NCBI RefSeq assembly: GCF_001975225.1
Contig: NZ_CP019445.1
Coordinates: forward strand, 4,278,001 to 4,342,000
From: Kosakonia cowanii JCM 10956 = DSM 18146
GTDB lineage: Bacteria; Pseudomonadota; Gammaproteobacteria; Enterobacterales; Enterobacteriaceae
Direction: 5' to 3'
DNA: 64,000 nucleotides
A program made the translations under genes and the position numbers. The notes beneath the pieces were generated by a model, which saw only the letters and a program-made list of their open reading frames with translations, made no database searches and was not told where the DNA came from. Shown piece by piece: positions 36,753 to 46,462 of the stretch (the stretch's first letter is position 1; each line of letters opens with the position of its first letter).

Positions 36753-39050
36753 TTACTTTAATTCAAACTCGCCCTGGTTGACGCGTGCGGAGTCGACGCC
36801 GATAAAGACGTTGAACTTGCCCGGCTCGGCGTCGTACTTCATGCGCTGGTTCCAGAACTTGAGCGCATCGACATCGATCGGGAAGCTGACGGTCTGCGTC
36901 TCACCCGGTTTCAGGTTGACCTTCTTAAAGCCGCGCAGCTGTTTCACCGGGCGGCTCATCGACGCCGTAACATCCTGCACGTACATCTGGATCACCGTCG
37001 CCCCTTCGCGCTTGCCGGTGTTGGTCACCTCGACGCTTGCATCCACGCTGCCGCCGCGGGTCAGCGTTGGCGCAGACATCTTCACATCCGACACTTTAAA
37101 GGTGGTGTAACTCAGACCATAGCCAAAGGGATAGAGCGGGCCGTTGGCTTCATCAAAGTAGCGGGAGGTGTACTTGTTCGGGTTATCGGCATTATAAGGA
37201 CGACCGGTATTCAGGTGGCTGTAGTAGACCGGGATCTGACCCACGGAGCGCGGGAAGGACATCGGCAATTTCCCGGAAGGGTTGTAATCACCAAACAGCA
37301 CATCGGCGATGGCGTTGCCGCCTTCGGTTCCTGCAAACCACGTTTCCAGAATGGCGTCAGCCTGCTGATCCTCTTTCACCAGCGCCAGCGGACGCCCGTT
37401 CATCAGCACCAGCACCAGCGGCTTGCCGGTCGCTTTCAGGGCGGTAATCAGATCGCGCTGGCTCTGCGGAATGGTGATATCGGTGCGGCTGGAGGCTTCA
37501 TGCGCCATCCCCTGCGCTTCACCGACTACCGCCACCACGACGTCAGATTTCTTCGCTGCGGCTACCGCTTCATCGATCATCGCCTGCGGAGAACGCGGAT
37601 CAACCACCACAGCCGGTTCGTAGAGGTTAAGGAAATCGACAATGCCTTTATCATTGGTGATATTCGCCCCTTTGGCGTAGATCACCTCGCCTTTGTCCTT
37701 CATCGCGTCACGAATACCGGTCAGCACGGTGACCGACTGATCGGCAACACCAGCGGCAGACCAGCTGCCCATCGAGTCGCGCTTGCTGTCCGCCAGCGGC
37801 CCAATCACCGCCACGGTGCCCGATTTTTTCAGCGGCAGCGTTTCCAGACGGTTTTTCAGCAGCACCATACTTTCGCGCGCCACTTCCCGCGCCTCTTTGC
37901 GATGCAGACGGCTTTCGGCGTTGGTATCCTGCGGGTCGCTCTCTTTCGGCCCTAAGTGGCTGTAGGGATCGTTAAACAGCCCCATATCATATTTGACGTT
38001 CAGCACATGGCGCGTGGCGTCATCCAGCTCCGCCATCGTCACCTTGCCGGATTTGATCAGCCCCGGCAGGTATTTGCTGTAGTACTCGTCGCTCATGCTC
38101 ATGTTGATGCCGGACTTCAGCGCCACGCGCACGGCATCTTCCGGATCGGCGGCGGTGCCGTGTTTAATCAGCTCCTTAATCGCGCCATGATCGGAAATAG
38201 TGATGCCTTTAAAGCCCCACTCATCGCGCAGCAGATCTTTAAGCAGCCACGAATCGGAGGAAGCCGGTGTGCCGTTCAAAGAGTTAAGCGCCACCATCAC
38301 CCCGCCGCTGCCAGCGTCGAGTGCCGCTTTGTAGGGCGGCATATAGTCGTTGAACAGACGCTGCGGGCTCATGTCGACGGTGTTGTACTCTTTACCGCCC
38401 TCTACCGCGCCATAAGCGGCGAAGTGTTTGACGCTGGTCATCACCGAGTAGCGATCCGCCGGGCTTTTGCCCTGCATCGCTTCCACCATGGTGCGGCCCA
38501 TTTCAGAGGTCAGGAAAGTATCTTCCCCGAAGCCTTCCGAGCCGCGTCCCCAGCGCGGATCGCGCGAGACGTCGACCATTGGTGCCCAGGTCATATTCAG
38601 GCCATCATCAGCGGCTTCATAAGCGGAGACGCGCCCGACGGTTTTCACCGCGTCGAGGTTAAAGCTGGAGGCGAGGCCAAGGCTGATAGGGAAAACGGTG
38701 CGCTGCCCGTGCACCACATCGTAGGCAAAGAAGAGAGGGATTTTCAGGCGGCTAAGCTGCATCGCCTGGTCCTGCATGGCACGAATGTCCTGGCGGGTGA
38801 CGGTGTTGAAAATAGCCCCGACCTGGCTTGCCTTAATCATCTCGCGGATCGCCTCTTTCGGGTTATCCGGCCCGACGCTTATCAGGCGCAGCTGGCCTAT
38901 TTTCTCATCCACGGTCATCTTTTTAAGCAGGTCAGTGACAAAGGCGTCCCTGGCTTGCGGCGTCAAAGGATGGTTAGCAATCATCTCTTCGGCCAGCGCG
39001 GGTTGCAGCGCAAGGCTCACAGCGACACCTACAGAACATAGCCATTTCAT
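36753..39050 (-). CDS. bglX: Periplasmic beta-glucosidase BglX
   Basis: A 765-residue GH3 enzyme that removes glucose from beta-glucosides in the periplasm. The signal peptide is at 1-20 (LQPALA then EEMIANH). The barrel domain has KHFAAYGA and the nucleophile aspartate in FKGITISDHGAIKE near residue 287. The alpha/beta sandwich and a C-terminal fibronectin-like domain (VEVTNTGKREGATVIQMYV) follow. Located between osmF and dld as in E. coli. Confidence 0.96.
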   Translation of the reverse strand: MKWLCSVGVAVSLALQPALAEEMIANHPLTPQARDAFVTDLLKKMTVDEKIGQLRLISVGPDNPKEAIREMIKASQVGAIFNTVTRQDIRAMQDQAMQLSRLKIPLFFAYDVVHGQRTVFPISLGLASSFNLDAVKTVGRVSAYEAADDGLNMTWAPMVDVSRDPRWGRGSEGFGEDTFLTSEMGRTMVEAMQGKSPADRYSVMTSVKHFAAYGAVEGGKEYNTVDMSPQRLFNDYMPPYKAALDAGSGGVMVALNSLNGTPASSDSWLLKDLLRDEWGFKGITISDHGAIKELIKHGTAADPEDAVRVALKSGINMSMSDEYYSKYLPGLIKSGKVTMAELDDATRHVLNVKYDMGLFNDPYSHLGPKESDPQDTNAESRLHRKEAREVARESMVLLKNRLETLPLKKSGTVAVIGPLADSKRDSMGSWSAAGVADQSVTVLTGIRDAMKDKGEVIYAKGANITNDKGIVDFLNLYEPAVVVDPRSPQAMIDEAVAAAKKSDVVVAVVGEAQGMAHEASSRTDITIPQSQRDLITALKATGKPLVLVLMNGRPLALVKEDQQADAILETWFAGTEGGNAIADVLFGDYNPSGKLPMSFPRSVGQIPVYYSHLNTGRPYNADNPNKYTSRYFDEANGPLYPFGYGLSYTTFKVSDVKMSAPTLTRGGSVDASVEVTNTGKREGATVIQMYVQDVTASMSRPVKQLRGFKKVNLKPGETQTVSFPIDVDALKFWNQRMKYDAEPGKFNVFIGVDSARVNQGEFELK

Positions 39051-39293
39051 GTCGTTTACTCTCTTGTATTTTCAGCAAAAACCGCGGTAACGGGCCGCGG
39101 AAAAACGCAGTGTGCCATAATCCTGGCACGTCTTGCAGCGCCAGGCTCTGATTTTTATGTTAATTCGCTCCCCTTCGGGCATCCTCTGGAGCTAACATTA
39201 GTAACGAAATATTCACAACATCATTCACGCAGCCTGCAACCGGCGTGAAGCAGAGCATCCTTTTTATTTATGCTTCGCCACAAGGAGTGGATC

Positions 39294-41030
39294 GTGACCC
39301 AGTCAAATAACACTTTCATTAACGAACTCAAACGATTAGTAGGTGCTTCTCACCTGCTTACCGATCCGGCCAAAACCGCCCGCTACCGTAAAGGTTTCCG
39401 CTCCGGCCAGGGCGATGCGCTGGCGGTGGTCTTTCCCGGCACGCTGGTTGAATTATGGCGCGTTCTCAACGCTTGCGTGATTGCCGACAAAATTATTCTG
39501 ATGCAGGCGGCAAATACCGGCCTGACAGAAGGCTCGACGCCGAACGGCAATGATTACGACCGCGATATCGTAATTATCAGCACCCTGCGCCTCGACAAAC
39601 TGCACCTGCTGGATAACGGCGAGCAGGTGCTGGCCTACCCTGGCACCACGCTCTACTCGCTGGAAAAAGCGCTGAAACCGCTGGGACGCGAGCCGCACTC
39701 GGTGATTGGCTCCTCCTGTATTGGCGCGTCGGTGATTGGCGGCATCTGCAATAACTCCGGCGGATCGCTGGTGCAGCGCGGCCCGGCCTACACCGAGATG
39801 TCGCTGTTTGCACGCATTGACGATCAGGGCCGCTTGCAACTGGTTAATCACCTCGGCATCAAGCTTGGCGAAACGCCGGAGCAGATCCTCGGCAAGCTGG
39901 ATGACGATCGTATACAACCTGGCGATGTGCTTCACGACCAGCGCCACGGCCACGATCATGATTACATCAACCGCGTGCGCGATGTTGAAGCCGAAACCCC
40001 GGCGCGCTATAACGCCGACCCCGATCGCCTGTTCGAATCCTCCGGCTGCGCGGGCAAGCTGGCGGTATTTGCCGTGCGTCTCGACACATTCCCGGCAGAA
40101 GCGCGCCAGCAGGTGTTCTATATCGGCACCAACCAGACTGCGGTGTTAACGGAGATCCGCCGCCATATTCTGGCCAATTTCGACCATCTGCCGGTGGCCG
40201 GGGAGTATATGCACCGCGATATTTACGATATCGCCGAGCGCTACGGCAAAGACACCTTCCTGATGATCGACAAACTTGGCACCGATAAGATGCCGCTCTT
40301 TTTCAACATTAAAGGGCGCACCGATGCGCTGCTCGATAAAGCGACGGTGTTTAAACCGCACTTTATCGATCGTTCATTGCAAAAAATCAGTGGTCTCTTC
40401 CCTTCGCACCTCCCCTCGCGCATGAAGGAGTGGCGCGATAAGTATGAGCACCATCTGCTGCTGAAGATGTCCGGCGGCGGCATTGATGAGGCGCAGAACT
40501 GGCTGAAGGCCTTTTTCGCTGACGCCGAAGGGGAGTTCTTTGTCTGTACGCCAGAGGAAGGGAGCAAAGCGTTTCTGCACCGTTTTGCCGCCGCCGGAGC
40601 CGCTATCCGCTATCAGGCGGTGCATGCCGACGAGGTGGAGGATATTCTGGCGCTCGACATCGCTCTGCGCCGCAACGACACCGAGTGGTTTGAGCACCTG
40701 CCGCCAGAGATTGACAGCCAGCTGGTGCACAAGCTCTATTACGGTCACTTTATGTGCCACGTTTTCCATCAGGATTACATCGTTAAAAAAGGCGTCGATG
40801 TACACGCCCTGAAGGAGCAGATGCTGGCACTGCTGGCGCAGCGCGGCGCGCAATATCCCGCCGAGCATAACGTCGGCCATCTCTATGAGGCGCCGGATGC
40901 GCTGAAACGTTTTTATCGGGAAAATGATCCGACTAACAGCATGAACCCCGGTATTGGTAAGACGAGTAAGCGCAAATTCTGGCAGGAGACCGCTAAGGCA
41001 GAGCATCCCGCCGATCCGGCGATAAAGTAG
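39294..41030 (+). CDS. dld: Quinone-dependent D-lactate dehydrogenase
   Basis: A 578-residue FAD flavoprotein bound to the inner face of the cytoplasmic membrane, passing electrons from D-lactate to quinone. The FAD-binding PCMH domain shows MQAANTGLTEGSTPNGNDYDR-type contacts and VIGSSCIGASVIGGICNNSGG. The membrane-binding and cap domains follow (LPAHNVGHLY-type PAEHNVGHLYEAP near the end). The GTG start at 39294 has AAGGAG before it; the ATG at 39270 lacks one. Confidence 0.95.
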   Translation: MTQSNNTFINELKRLVGASHLLTDPAKTARYRKGFRSGQGDALAVVFPGTLVELWRVLNACVIADKIILMQAANTGLTEGSTPNGNDYDRDIVIISTLRLDKLHLLDNGEQVLAYPGTTLYSLEKALKPLGREPHSVIGSSCIGASVIGGICNNSGGSLVQRGPAYTEMSLFARIDDQGRLQLVNHLGIKLGETPEQILGKLDDDRIQPGDVLHDQRHGHDHDYINRVRDVEAETPARYNADPDRLFESSGCAGKLAVFAVRLDTFPAEARQQVFYIGTNQTAVLTEIRRHILANFDHLPVAGEYMHRDIYDIAERYGKDTFLMIDKLGTDKMPLFFNIKGRTDALLDKATVFKPHFIDRSLQKISGLFPSHLPSRMKEWRDKYEHHLLLKMSGGGIDEAQNWLKAFFADAEGEFFVCTPEEGSKAFLHRFAAAGAAIRYQAVHADEVEDILALDIALRRNDTEWFEHLPPEIDSQLVHKLYYGHFMCHVFHQDYIVKKGVDVHALKEQMLALLAQRGAQYPAEHNVGHLYEAPDALKRFYRENDPTNSMNPGIGKTSKRKFWQETAKAEHPADPAIK

Positions 41031-41129
41031 CCCCTCGCCGTTTTGTGCTGCGCGCGCCTTTCGTAATAGAGTAGCGACAGCGCCAGAGAATCCTCTCTCT
41101 GGCGCGTTGCGTTGAAAGGAGCGCGCCCG

Positions 41130-41684
41130 ATGTCAGCTGTTGATATTCTCTCTGGTCCTGCGGTCGAGGTGCGTGACGCCCGCCCAGATGATGTACACGC
41201 CATTGCCTCCCTCTACGCCTGGCACGTGCTGAATGGCCGCGCCTCGTTTGAAGAAGTGCCCCCCACTATCGATGAGATGCGCAGCCGCATGAGCAAGCTC
41301 GCCGCCGACGGTTTGCCGTGGCTGGTGGCGCTCTTTCACGGCGTGATCGTCGGCTACTGCTACGCCGGTTTTTATCGCCCGCGTCCGGCCTACCGCTACA
41401 CCCTTGAAGAGTCGATTTATGTCGATGCCAGTATGACCGGGCGCGGCATCGGCTCGACGCTGCTTGGCGCGCTGATCGCCCGCTGTGAAGAGGGGCCGTG
41501 GCGGCAACTGGTCGCGGTGATTGGCGACGGGCATAACAATGCCGGTTCGCTAAGAGTGCATAAAAAACATGGATTTGAAGTGGCCGGACAGCTGCGCAGC
41601 GTCGGCTATAAGCAGGGAGACTGGCGGGATACGTTGATTATGCAGCGTCCACTCAACGACGGTGACTGGACGCTGCCGGAGTAA
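41130..41684 (+). CDS. GNAT acetyltransferase, phosphinothricin-acetyltransferase type
   Basis: A 184-residue acetyltransferase. It has VRDARPDDVHAIASLYAWHV at the start, the FEEVPPTIDEM segment typical of the PAT/MddA group, and the acetyl-CoA loop YVDASMTGRGIGSTLL near residue 115. Relatives acetylate methionine sulfoximine and similar amino acids. Start at 41130 after GAAAGGAG; a TTG at 41112 lies inside that site. It ends one base before the convergent pbpG stop. E. coli lacks it at this place. Confidence 0.85.
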   Translation: MSAVDILSGPAVEVRDARPDDVHAIASLYAWHVLNGRASFEEVPPTIDEMRSRMSKLAADGLPWLVALFHGVIVGYCYAGFYRPRPAYRYTLEESIYVDASMTGRGIGSTLLGALIARCEEGPWRQLVAVIGDGHNNAGSLRVHKKHGFEVAGQLRSVGYKQGDWRDTLIMQRPLNDGDWTLPE

Positions 41685-42635
41685 TTAATCGTTCTGCGCG
41701 GTCAATTCGCCCGCCGAGCCTGGCGGCGTTTGTGCCATCTGCGCCGCTTTCTGCCGCTTATAGCTTAACGCGGCAGCGGGCACCGGCTGCACTTTGCCGG
41801 TCTCAATCCAGGTACGCAGGCGGCTGGCATCGGCAAAGTGGGTATATTTGCCAAAGGCATCCATCACCACCAGCGCCACCGGTTTGTTGCCAATCAGCGT
41901 GCGCATTACCAGGCAGTGGCCCGCAGCGTTGGTAAAGCCGGTTTTCGTCAGCTGAATATTCCAGTTATCGCGGTAGACCAGATGGTTGGTGTTGCGAAAC
42001 GGCAGCGTATAGGCCGGATTAGCAAAGGTCGCCATCTCTTCACGCGTAGTGCTCAGCTGGCCAATCAGCGGGTACTGTTTGGTGGCGATCAGCAACTTGC
42101 TTAAATCGCGGGCGGTGGAGACGTTCTGGATCGACAAGCCGGTCGGCTCGACGTAGCGCGTATGGGTCATGCCCAGCGCGCGGGCTTTGGCGTTCATCGC
42201 GGCGATAAAGGCTTTATAGCCGCCGGGATAGTGGTGCGCGAGGCTTGCGGCCGCGCGGTTCTCCGACGACATCAGCGCCAGCAGCAGCATATCTTTGCGG
42301 CTGATCTCACTGTTCAGCCGCACGCGGGAGTAGATCCCTTTCATCTCTGGCGTCTGGCTGATATCGACTTTTAATTTTTCATCCAGCGGCAGGCGCGCAT
42401 CCAGCACCACCATCGCGGTCATCAACTTGGTAATAGACGCAATCGGGCGCACCAGATCGGGGTGGCTTGAGTAGATCACCTTATTGGTTTGCAGATCGAC
42501 AATCATCGCGCTGCCGGAGGCGATTTCCGGCTGGGCTGCGGCAACCGTGACGGCTGTTTTTGCCTGCGCCATCGGCGCGAAGGGCGCACTCAGTGCAAGG
42601 GCCAGGCTTAAAAGAGAGACTCGAAATTTCTGCAT
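41685..42635 (-). CDS. pbpG: D-alanyl-D-alanine endopeptidase (PBP7)
   Basis: A 316-residue periplasmic penicillin-binding protein that cuts peptide cross-bridges in murein. The signal peptide ends near residue 25 (MAQA then KTAVTV). The three active-site motifs are SITK (about 67-70), SEN (about 124) and KTG (about 231). The length is normal for PBP7. Convergent with the acetyltransferase gene without any gap. Confidence 0.96.
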   Translation of the reverse strand: MQKFRVSLLSLALALSAPFAPMAQAKTAVTVAAAQPEIASGSAMIVDLQTNKVIYSSHPDLVRPIASITKLMTAMVVLDARLPLDEKLKVDISQTPEMKGIYSRVRLNSEISRKDMLLLALMSSENRAAASLAHHYPGGYKAFIAAMNAKARALGMTHTRYVEPTGLSIQNVSTARDLSKLLIATKQYPLIGQLSTTREEMATFANPAYTLPFRNTNHLVYRDNWNIQLTKTGFTNAAGHCLVMRTLIGNKPVALVVMDAFGKYTHFADASRLRTWIETGKVQPVPAAALSYKRQKAAQMAQTPPGSAGELTAQND

Positions 42636-42807
42636 GGTGAGGCTTCTGAAAATTATTCACGCGCGTTATAACGCACACCGCTTCTGTTCATGAGAGTTAT
42701 AACAGGGCTGGCTCTGGCATAATAGCCGCCGCGCAGGGTTGCCGCCAGAGAAGAATCGTTGCGAGAAATTGCGTTGCCAGCATGGTGCGCCAGCAACGCC
42801 GGGAGAG

Positions 42808-43395
42808 TTAAAACAGGCGGTAGCCGTAACCCCAGAGGATCACCGTCAGCGCCAGCAGGATCTCCAGCAGCAGCACGCCGATGGCAAGCGTTGAGCTGGA
42901 GAAGTTGAGCCCCTCTTCCTTGTTGATATTAAGGAAGGTCGGGATGCCGACATAGAGCAGATAACCGGTGTAAAAGAGCGCGACGGTGCCGACCAGCGCG
43001 CAGAGCCACACTAACGGATAGAGCGCAACAATGCCGCTGAGAAACAGCGGAGTTGCGATATAACCGGCAAACACCATGCAGCGCGCCAGCGACGGACGCT
43101 GCGGATAGTTACGCGCCATCCACCAGATGACACGCCCCATCACCGCGACGCCCGCCAGCATCAGGCCATAAAAGAGAATTGCCAGGTAAAAACCGGTAGA
43201 TAACGACAGAGGCACGACGACGTTCTCGCCGAAGCTCCAGCCAAACTGCGTGGTACCGATAAATGCACAGATTACGGGAATGGCCGCCATGATGAGCACA
43301 TGGTGGGTGTAGTGGTGCGAAACGGTCTCGTTTTCGCGTTTGATCACCTGCATTTCACGATCGGGATGGGACAGGAGTCCCCAGACATGGTTCAT
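42808..43395 (-). CDS. yohC: YohC, Yip1-family membrane protein
   Basis: A 195-residue inner-membrane protein with five hydrophobic segments from about residue 33 to the end, preceded by the soluble MNHVWGLLSHPDREMQVIK. The Yip1 domain is recognised by GIPTFLNINKEEGLNFSSSTL between the last helices. The function is unknown. Strong AGGGGG ribosome site. Position between pbpG and yohD as in E. coli. Confidence 0.93.
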   Translation of the reverse strand: MNHVWGLLSHPDREMQVIKRENETVSHHYTHHVLIMAAIPVICAFIGTTQFGWSFGENVVVPLSLSTGFYLAILFYGLMLAGVAVMGRVIWWMARNYPQRPSLARCMVFAGYIATPLFLSGIVALYPLVWLCALVGTVALFYTGYLLYVGIPTFLNINKEEGLNFSSSTLAIGVLLLEILLALTVILWGYGYRLF

Positions 43396-43547
43396 AACGC
43401 CCCCTCACTGAAAGCCCGAACATCGAGCTGTAAGTATACGTCACTTTTATGATTATTTTTTGTACAGCAGAAAAAAGCCGAAATGATTGAACGCAGCGCA
43501 AAGCCGGATGCAGGTATATGCTTAAAGACGTTTTACAGGAGGATGTA

Positions 43548-44153
43548 ATGACACTGGATATCAATCAGCTTATTAGCCAGTATGGCTACGCCGCGCTGCT
43601 GGTCGGCAGCCTCGCCGAGGGCGAAACCATCACCCTGCTTGGCGGTGTGGCGGTGCATCAGGGGCTGCTGCGCTTTCCGCTGGTGGTGCTCGCGGTTGCC
43701 CTGGGGGGCATTATTGGCGATCAGTTGCTCTACTTTGTTGGCCGCCGCTATGGCGTTAAAATTTTGCGCCGCTTCACCCGCTACCGCGGCAAGATCCATC
43801 AGGCGCAGGCGCTTATTCGCCGTCACCCCTATCTGTTTGTGATTGGTACACGCTTTATGTATGGCTTTCGTATTATCGGGCCGATATTGATTGGTACCAG
43901 CCATTTAAAACCGAAAATCTTTCTGCCACTGAATATCTTAGGTGCCTTTATCTGGGCGCTGATCTTCACCACGCTGGGCTATGTTGGCGGAGAGGTGATT
44001 ACGCCGTGGCTGGAGTCCTTCGATCAGCATGCGAAGCGCTGGATCTGGGTGGTTATCGCCATTGCGCTGGTCTTCTGCCTGCGGTGGTGGTTTCGCCACC
44101 GCAGGAAAAGCGTGAAGAGAATCCGGGCGATAACTAAGCTTTTTGCGGTTTGA
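43548..44153 (+). CDS. yohD: DedA-family membrane protein YohD
   Basis: A 201-residue inner-membrane protein of the DedA family, whose members include undecaprenyl-phosphate and lipid flippases. Marks are SLAEGETITLLGGV, GDQLLYFVGRRYG and FVIGTRFMYGFRIIGPILIG. A basic C-terminal tail follows the last helix (RWWFRHRRKSVKRIR). The start at 43548 is placed by GGAGG five bases upstream. Its end overlaps the convergent yohF by 20 bases. Confidence 0.93.
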   Translation: MTLDINQLISQYGYAALLVGSLAEGETITLLGGVAVHQGLLRFPLVVLAVALGGIIGDQLLYFVGRRYGVKILRRFTRYRGKIHQAQALIRRHPYLFVIGTRFMYGFRIIGPILIGTSHLKPKIFLPLNILGAFIWALIFTTLGYVGGEVITPWLESFDQHAKRWIWVVIAIALVFCLRWWFRHRRKSVKRIRAITKLFAV

Positions 44154-44907
44154 ACTGCGGGTTCGCCAGCATAAAGCCGCCATCGATGATAAACGACTGG
44201 CCGGTGGTGTAGCTGGCATCATCGGCGCAGAGCCAGGCGACCATGCTGGCGATCTCCCGCGTTGTGCCTGGTCGCGCCAGGGGGATGTTCGGCATCGAGC
44301 CGGGTTTGGCATCGTCATCGCTCATGTTGTTCATCGGCGTGGCGATGGCACCGGGCGCAACGGCATTAACCAGAATGTTGTGCGGCACCAGCTCCAGCGC
44401 CATCGATTTGGTCAGGCCACCAAGCGCATGTTTTGCTGCGGTATAGGCAGTCGCTTCCGGCAGCGGCGTGTGCTCGTGAACGGAAGTGATATTGACGATG
44501 CGCCCGCCCTGCCCCTGCTGCACCATATGTCGCGCGGCAATCTGCGAGCAGAGAAACGCGCCATCGACATCAACGGTGAAGATGCTGCGCCAGTCTTCAA
44601 AGGTGAGATCGAGAAACGGGGCTTTGCTCATTGCACCGGCGTTGTTGACCAGCGCGTCGATACGCCCGAAGCGGGCAATGAGCGTTTCAATCGCCTGTGC
44701 GCCTTCCGGCAGATGGCTGAGATCGAGCTGGATGGTCTCAGCCCGGCGGCCAAAAGCTTCTACTTTTTGCGCTGTCTCCTGCGCGCCGCGCTCATCCGAG
44801 TGCCAGGTAATGCCAATATCAAACCCCCGCTCAGCCAGCATCAGCGCGCTCTGCTTGCCGATGCCCGAGTCTGCGGCGGTGACGATTGCTACTTTGTTTG
44901 CCGACAT
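44134..44907 (-). CDS. yohF: Short-chain dehydrogenase YohF
   Basis: A 257-residue SDR oxidoreductase. The nucleotide motif is TAADSGIGKQSA, the structural motif NNAGA, and the catalytic triad lies in NITSVHEHTPLPEATAYTAAKHA (Ser, Tyr, Lys). The ending GQSFIIDGGFML is normal. The substrate is unknown. It overlaps the yohD 3' end by 20 bases. Confidence 0.93.
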   Translation of the reverse strand: MSANKVAIVTAADSGIGKQSALMLAERGFDIGITWHSDERGAQETAQKVEAFGRRAETIQLDLSHLPEGAQAIETLIARFGRIDALVNNAGAMSKAPFLDLTFEDWRSIFTVDVDGAFLCSQIAARHMVQQGQGGRIVNITSVHEHTPLPEATAYTAAKHALGGLTKSMALELVPHNILVNAVAPGAIATPMNNMSDDDAKPGSMPNIPLARPGTTREIASMVAWLCADDASYTTGQSFIIDGGFMLANPQFKPQKA

Positions 44908-45016
44908 GCGCTTCTCTCCGATTATTTAATAAGCAGTTAAGTATAGAAAAAAGGCGCAATGTTGAGAGATTGACTAGGCTTGCTGTAACTAACACATGAG
45001 AAGGAAGACGAAAATG

Positions 45017-45100
45017 ATGAAATTTTTACTTTGGGCGATCCTGATTATTTTCCTGATTGGCCTGCTGGTGGTGACCGGCGTCTTTAAGATGATTTTCTAA
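45017..45100 (+). CDS. yohP: YohP small membrane protein
   Basis: A 27-residue protein, MKFLLWAILI followed by IFLIGLLVVTGVFKMIF, nearly identical to E. coli YohP, which is inserted in the membrane by the SRP route. AAGGAAG precedes it; an ATG one codon earlier (45014) is equally well placed. Transcribed away from yohF; followed by REP and terminator repeats. Confidence 0.92.
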   Translation: MKFLLWAILIIFLIGLLVVTGVFKMIF

Positions 45101-45135
45101 GAGCCCTGCCGGATGGCGGCTCCAGCGGAATGACT

Positions 45136-45428
45136 CGGGTGTTGTAGGCCTGATAAGCGAAGCGTCATCAGGCATTGCGACATTGCCGGATGGCGGCGAA
45201 GCCTTATCCGGCCTACAAGACACAGCCATAAATTGAGGCCCGGTGCGCGTTGATGCCACCGGGCCTTTTGCCGAATAAAACGCATGATGATGCGGGTGTT
45301 GTAGGCCTGATAAGCGAAGCGCCATCAGGCATTGCGACATTGCCGGATGGCGACGAAGCCTTATCCGGCCTGGGAAACACAGCCATAAATTGAGGCCCGG
45401 TGCGCGTTAATGCCACCGGGCCTTTTGC
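45136..45428. repeat. Tandem duplication of a REP plus terminator unit
   Basis: Two nearly identical 136-bp units at 45136-45271 and 45293-45428 (period 157). Each has two facing REP palindromes and then a hairpin GGCCCGGTG...CACCGGGCC with TTTT, an intrinsic terminator for yohP. With short spacers the units fill the 333-base gap before the metallo-hydrolase gene. The second hairpin may also serve that convergent gene. Confidence 0.88.
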
Positions 45429-45433
45429 AAATG

Positions 45434-46390
45434 TTACTCGCCCTTCGCGCTGTAATTGATCGGCACCCAGCGATAACCGTTCCCGGCTTTTATCACTTTG
45501 CCAATCCCCGGGAAGGCGATATGCGCCGCCGCTACCCACTCCCCTTCACGCGCCACCTGCGCCAGCACCTTCTCGCGCGTTGCTACCGCCTGCTTACTAT
45601 CGACATCAAAATGAATCGCCACTTTTGGGTCGGGCAGTTGCACTGGCTGAGCATGAATAATGTCGCCCCACAGCATCACGGTTTTTCCGCCGTGCGTAAC
45701 GCGATAAATGACGCTGCCCGGCGTATGTCCCGCTGCCGGGATCGCCTCAATACCGGGGAGGATCGTTGTTGGTGCATGGAACGTGCTTAGCTTACCGGCA
45801 TCGATCACCGGGCGAAGCGAGCGTTCCGATTCGGCGAAGGTGTGGCGCTGCCCCTCCTCCACCTCCGACGCCCGCTTCGGATTAAGCCACAGATCGACAT
45901 CGCGCTGGTCGACGTGCACGGTGGCATTCGGGAACGCCGGTTTGCCATCACGCTGCACGCCACCGGAGTGGTCGCCATGAATATGGGTCAGCAGCACCAG
46001 ATCAATGGCGGCCGGATCGATCCCCGCAGCGCGCAGATTCTCCGGCAGATGACCGCCCGCGTCGCCCATCAGCGCCCCGGCACCCGTATCGACCAGAATC
46101 AGCTCTTTACCGGTGTTGATGACAAAGGCGTTGATGGAAGTTTCGGCCTGCACTGCCATATTGGCCTGCGCCATCTGCGTCTGTAACTGTTGCGGCGTAA
46201 TATTGATCAGCAGCTTGTCCAGCGGCACCTTAACCGTCCCATCCGAGACGGCGGTAAGTTGCCAGTCGCCCAACGCCATCCGGTAGTAGCCCGGTGCCTG
46301 TGCCTGCTGAGTGGAAAGCGGTGTGGCGATGGCGTGTTGCATAGTCAGCCCGGCGGCAGTAAACGCCAGCAGTAGCGGATAATATTTCAT
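45434..46390 (-). CDS. Secreted metallo-beta-lactamase-fold hydrolase
   Basis: A 318-residue protein with a signal peptide (1-23, TMQHAIA then TPLSTQ), so periplasmic. The zinc site is HIHGDHSGG near residue 145, with later PAAGHTPGSVIY and LWGDIIHAQPVQ supplying further ligands. The arrangement resembles lactonase and YtnP-like hydrolases more than true beta-lactamases; the substrate is unknown. The start at 46390 has GGAGAG. Divergent from a LysR regulator 72 bases away, which probably controls it. Confidence 0.85.
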   Translation of the reverse strand: MKYYPLLLAFTAAGLTMQHAIATPLSTQQAQAPGYYRMALGDWQLTAVSDGTVKVPLDKLLINITPQQLQTQMAQANMAVQAETSINAFVINTGKELILVDTGAGALMGDAGGHLPENLRAAGIDPAAIDLVLLTHIHGDHSGGVQRDGKPAFPNATVHVDQRDVDLWLNPKRASEVEEGQRHTFAESERSLRPVIDAGKLSTFHAPTTILPGIEAIPAAGHTPGSVIYRVTHGGKTVMLWGDIIHAQPVQLPDPKVAIHFDVDSKQAVATREKVLAQVAREGEWVAAAHIAFPGIGKVIKAGNGYRWVPINYSAKGE

Positions 46391-46441
46391 TGTTTCTCTC
46401 CTGTTTTGCATTGCGCCAGTATGCTTCGCCCGCTACTATCA

Positions 46442-46457
46442 CTCCAATTGATTGGAG
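46442..46457. promoter_or_regulatory. Perfect inverted repeat between hydrolase and LysR genes
   Basis: CTCCAAT, two bases, ATTGGAG. It lies in the 72-base divergent gap and overlaps the LysR ribosome site. A likely operator for the neighbouring LysR regulator acting on both genes. Confidence 0.5.
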
Positions 46458-46462
46458 CAATA

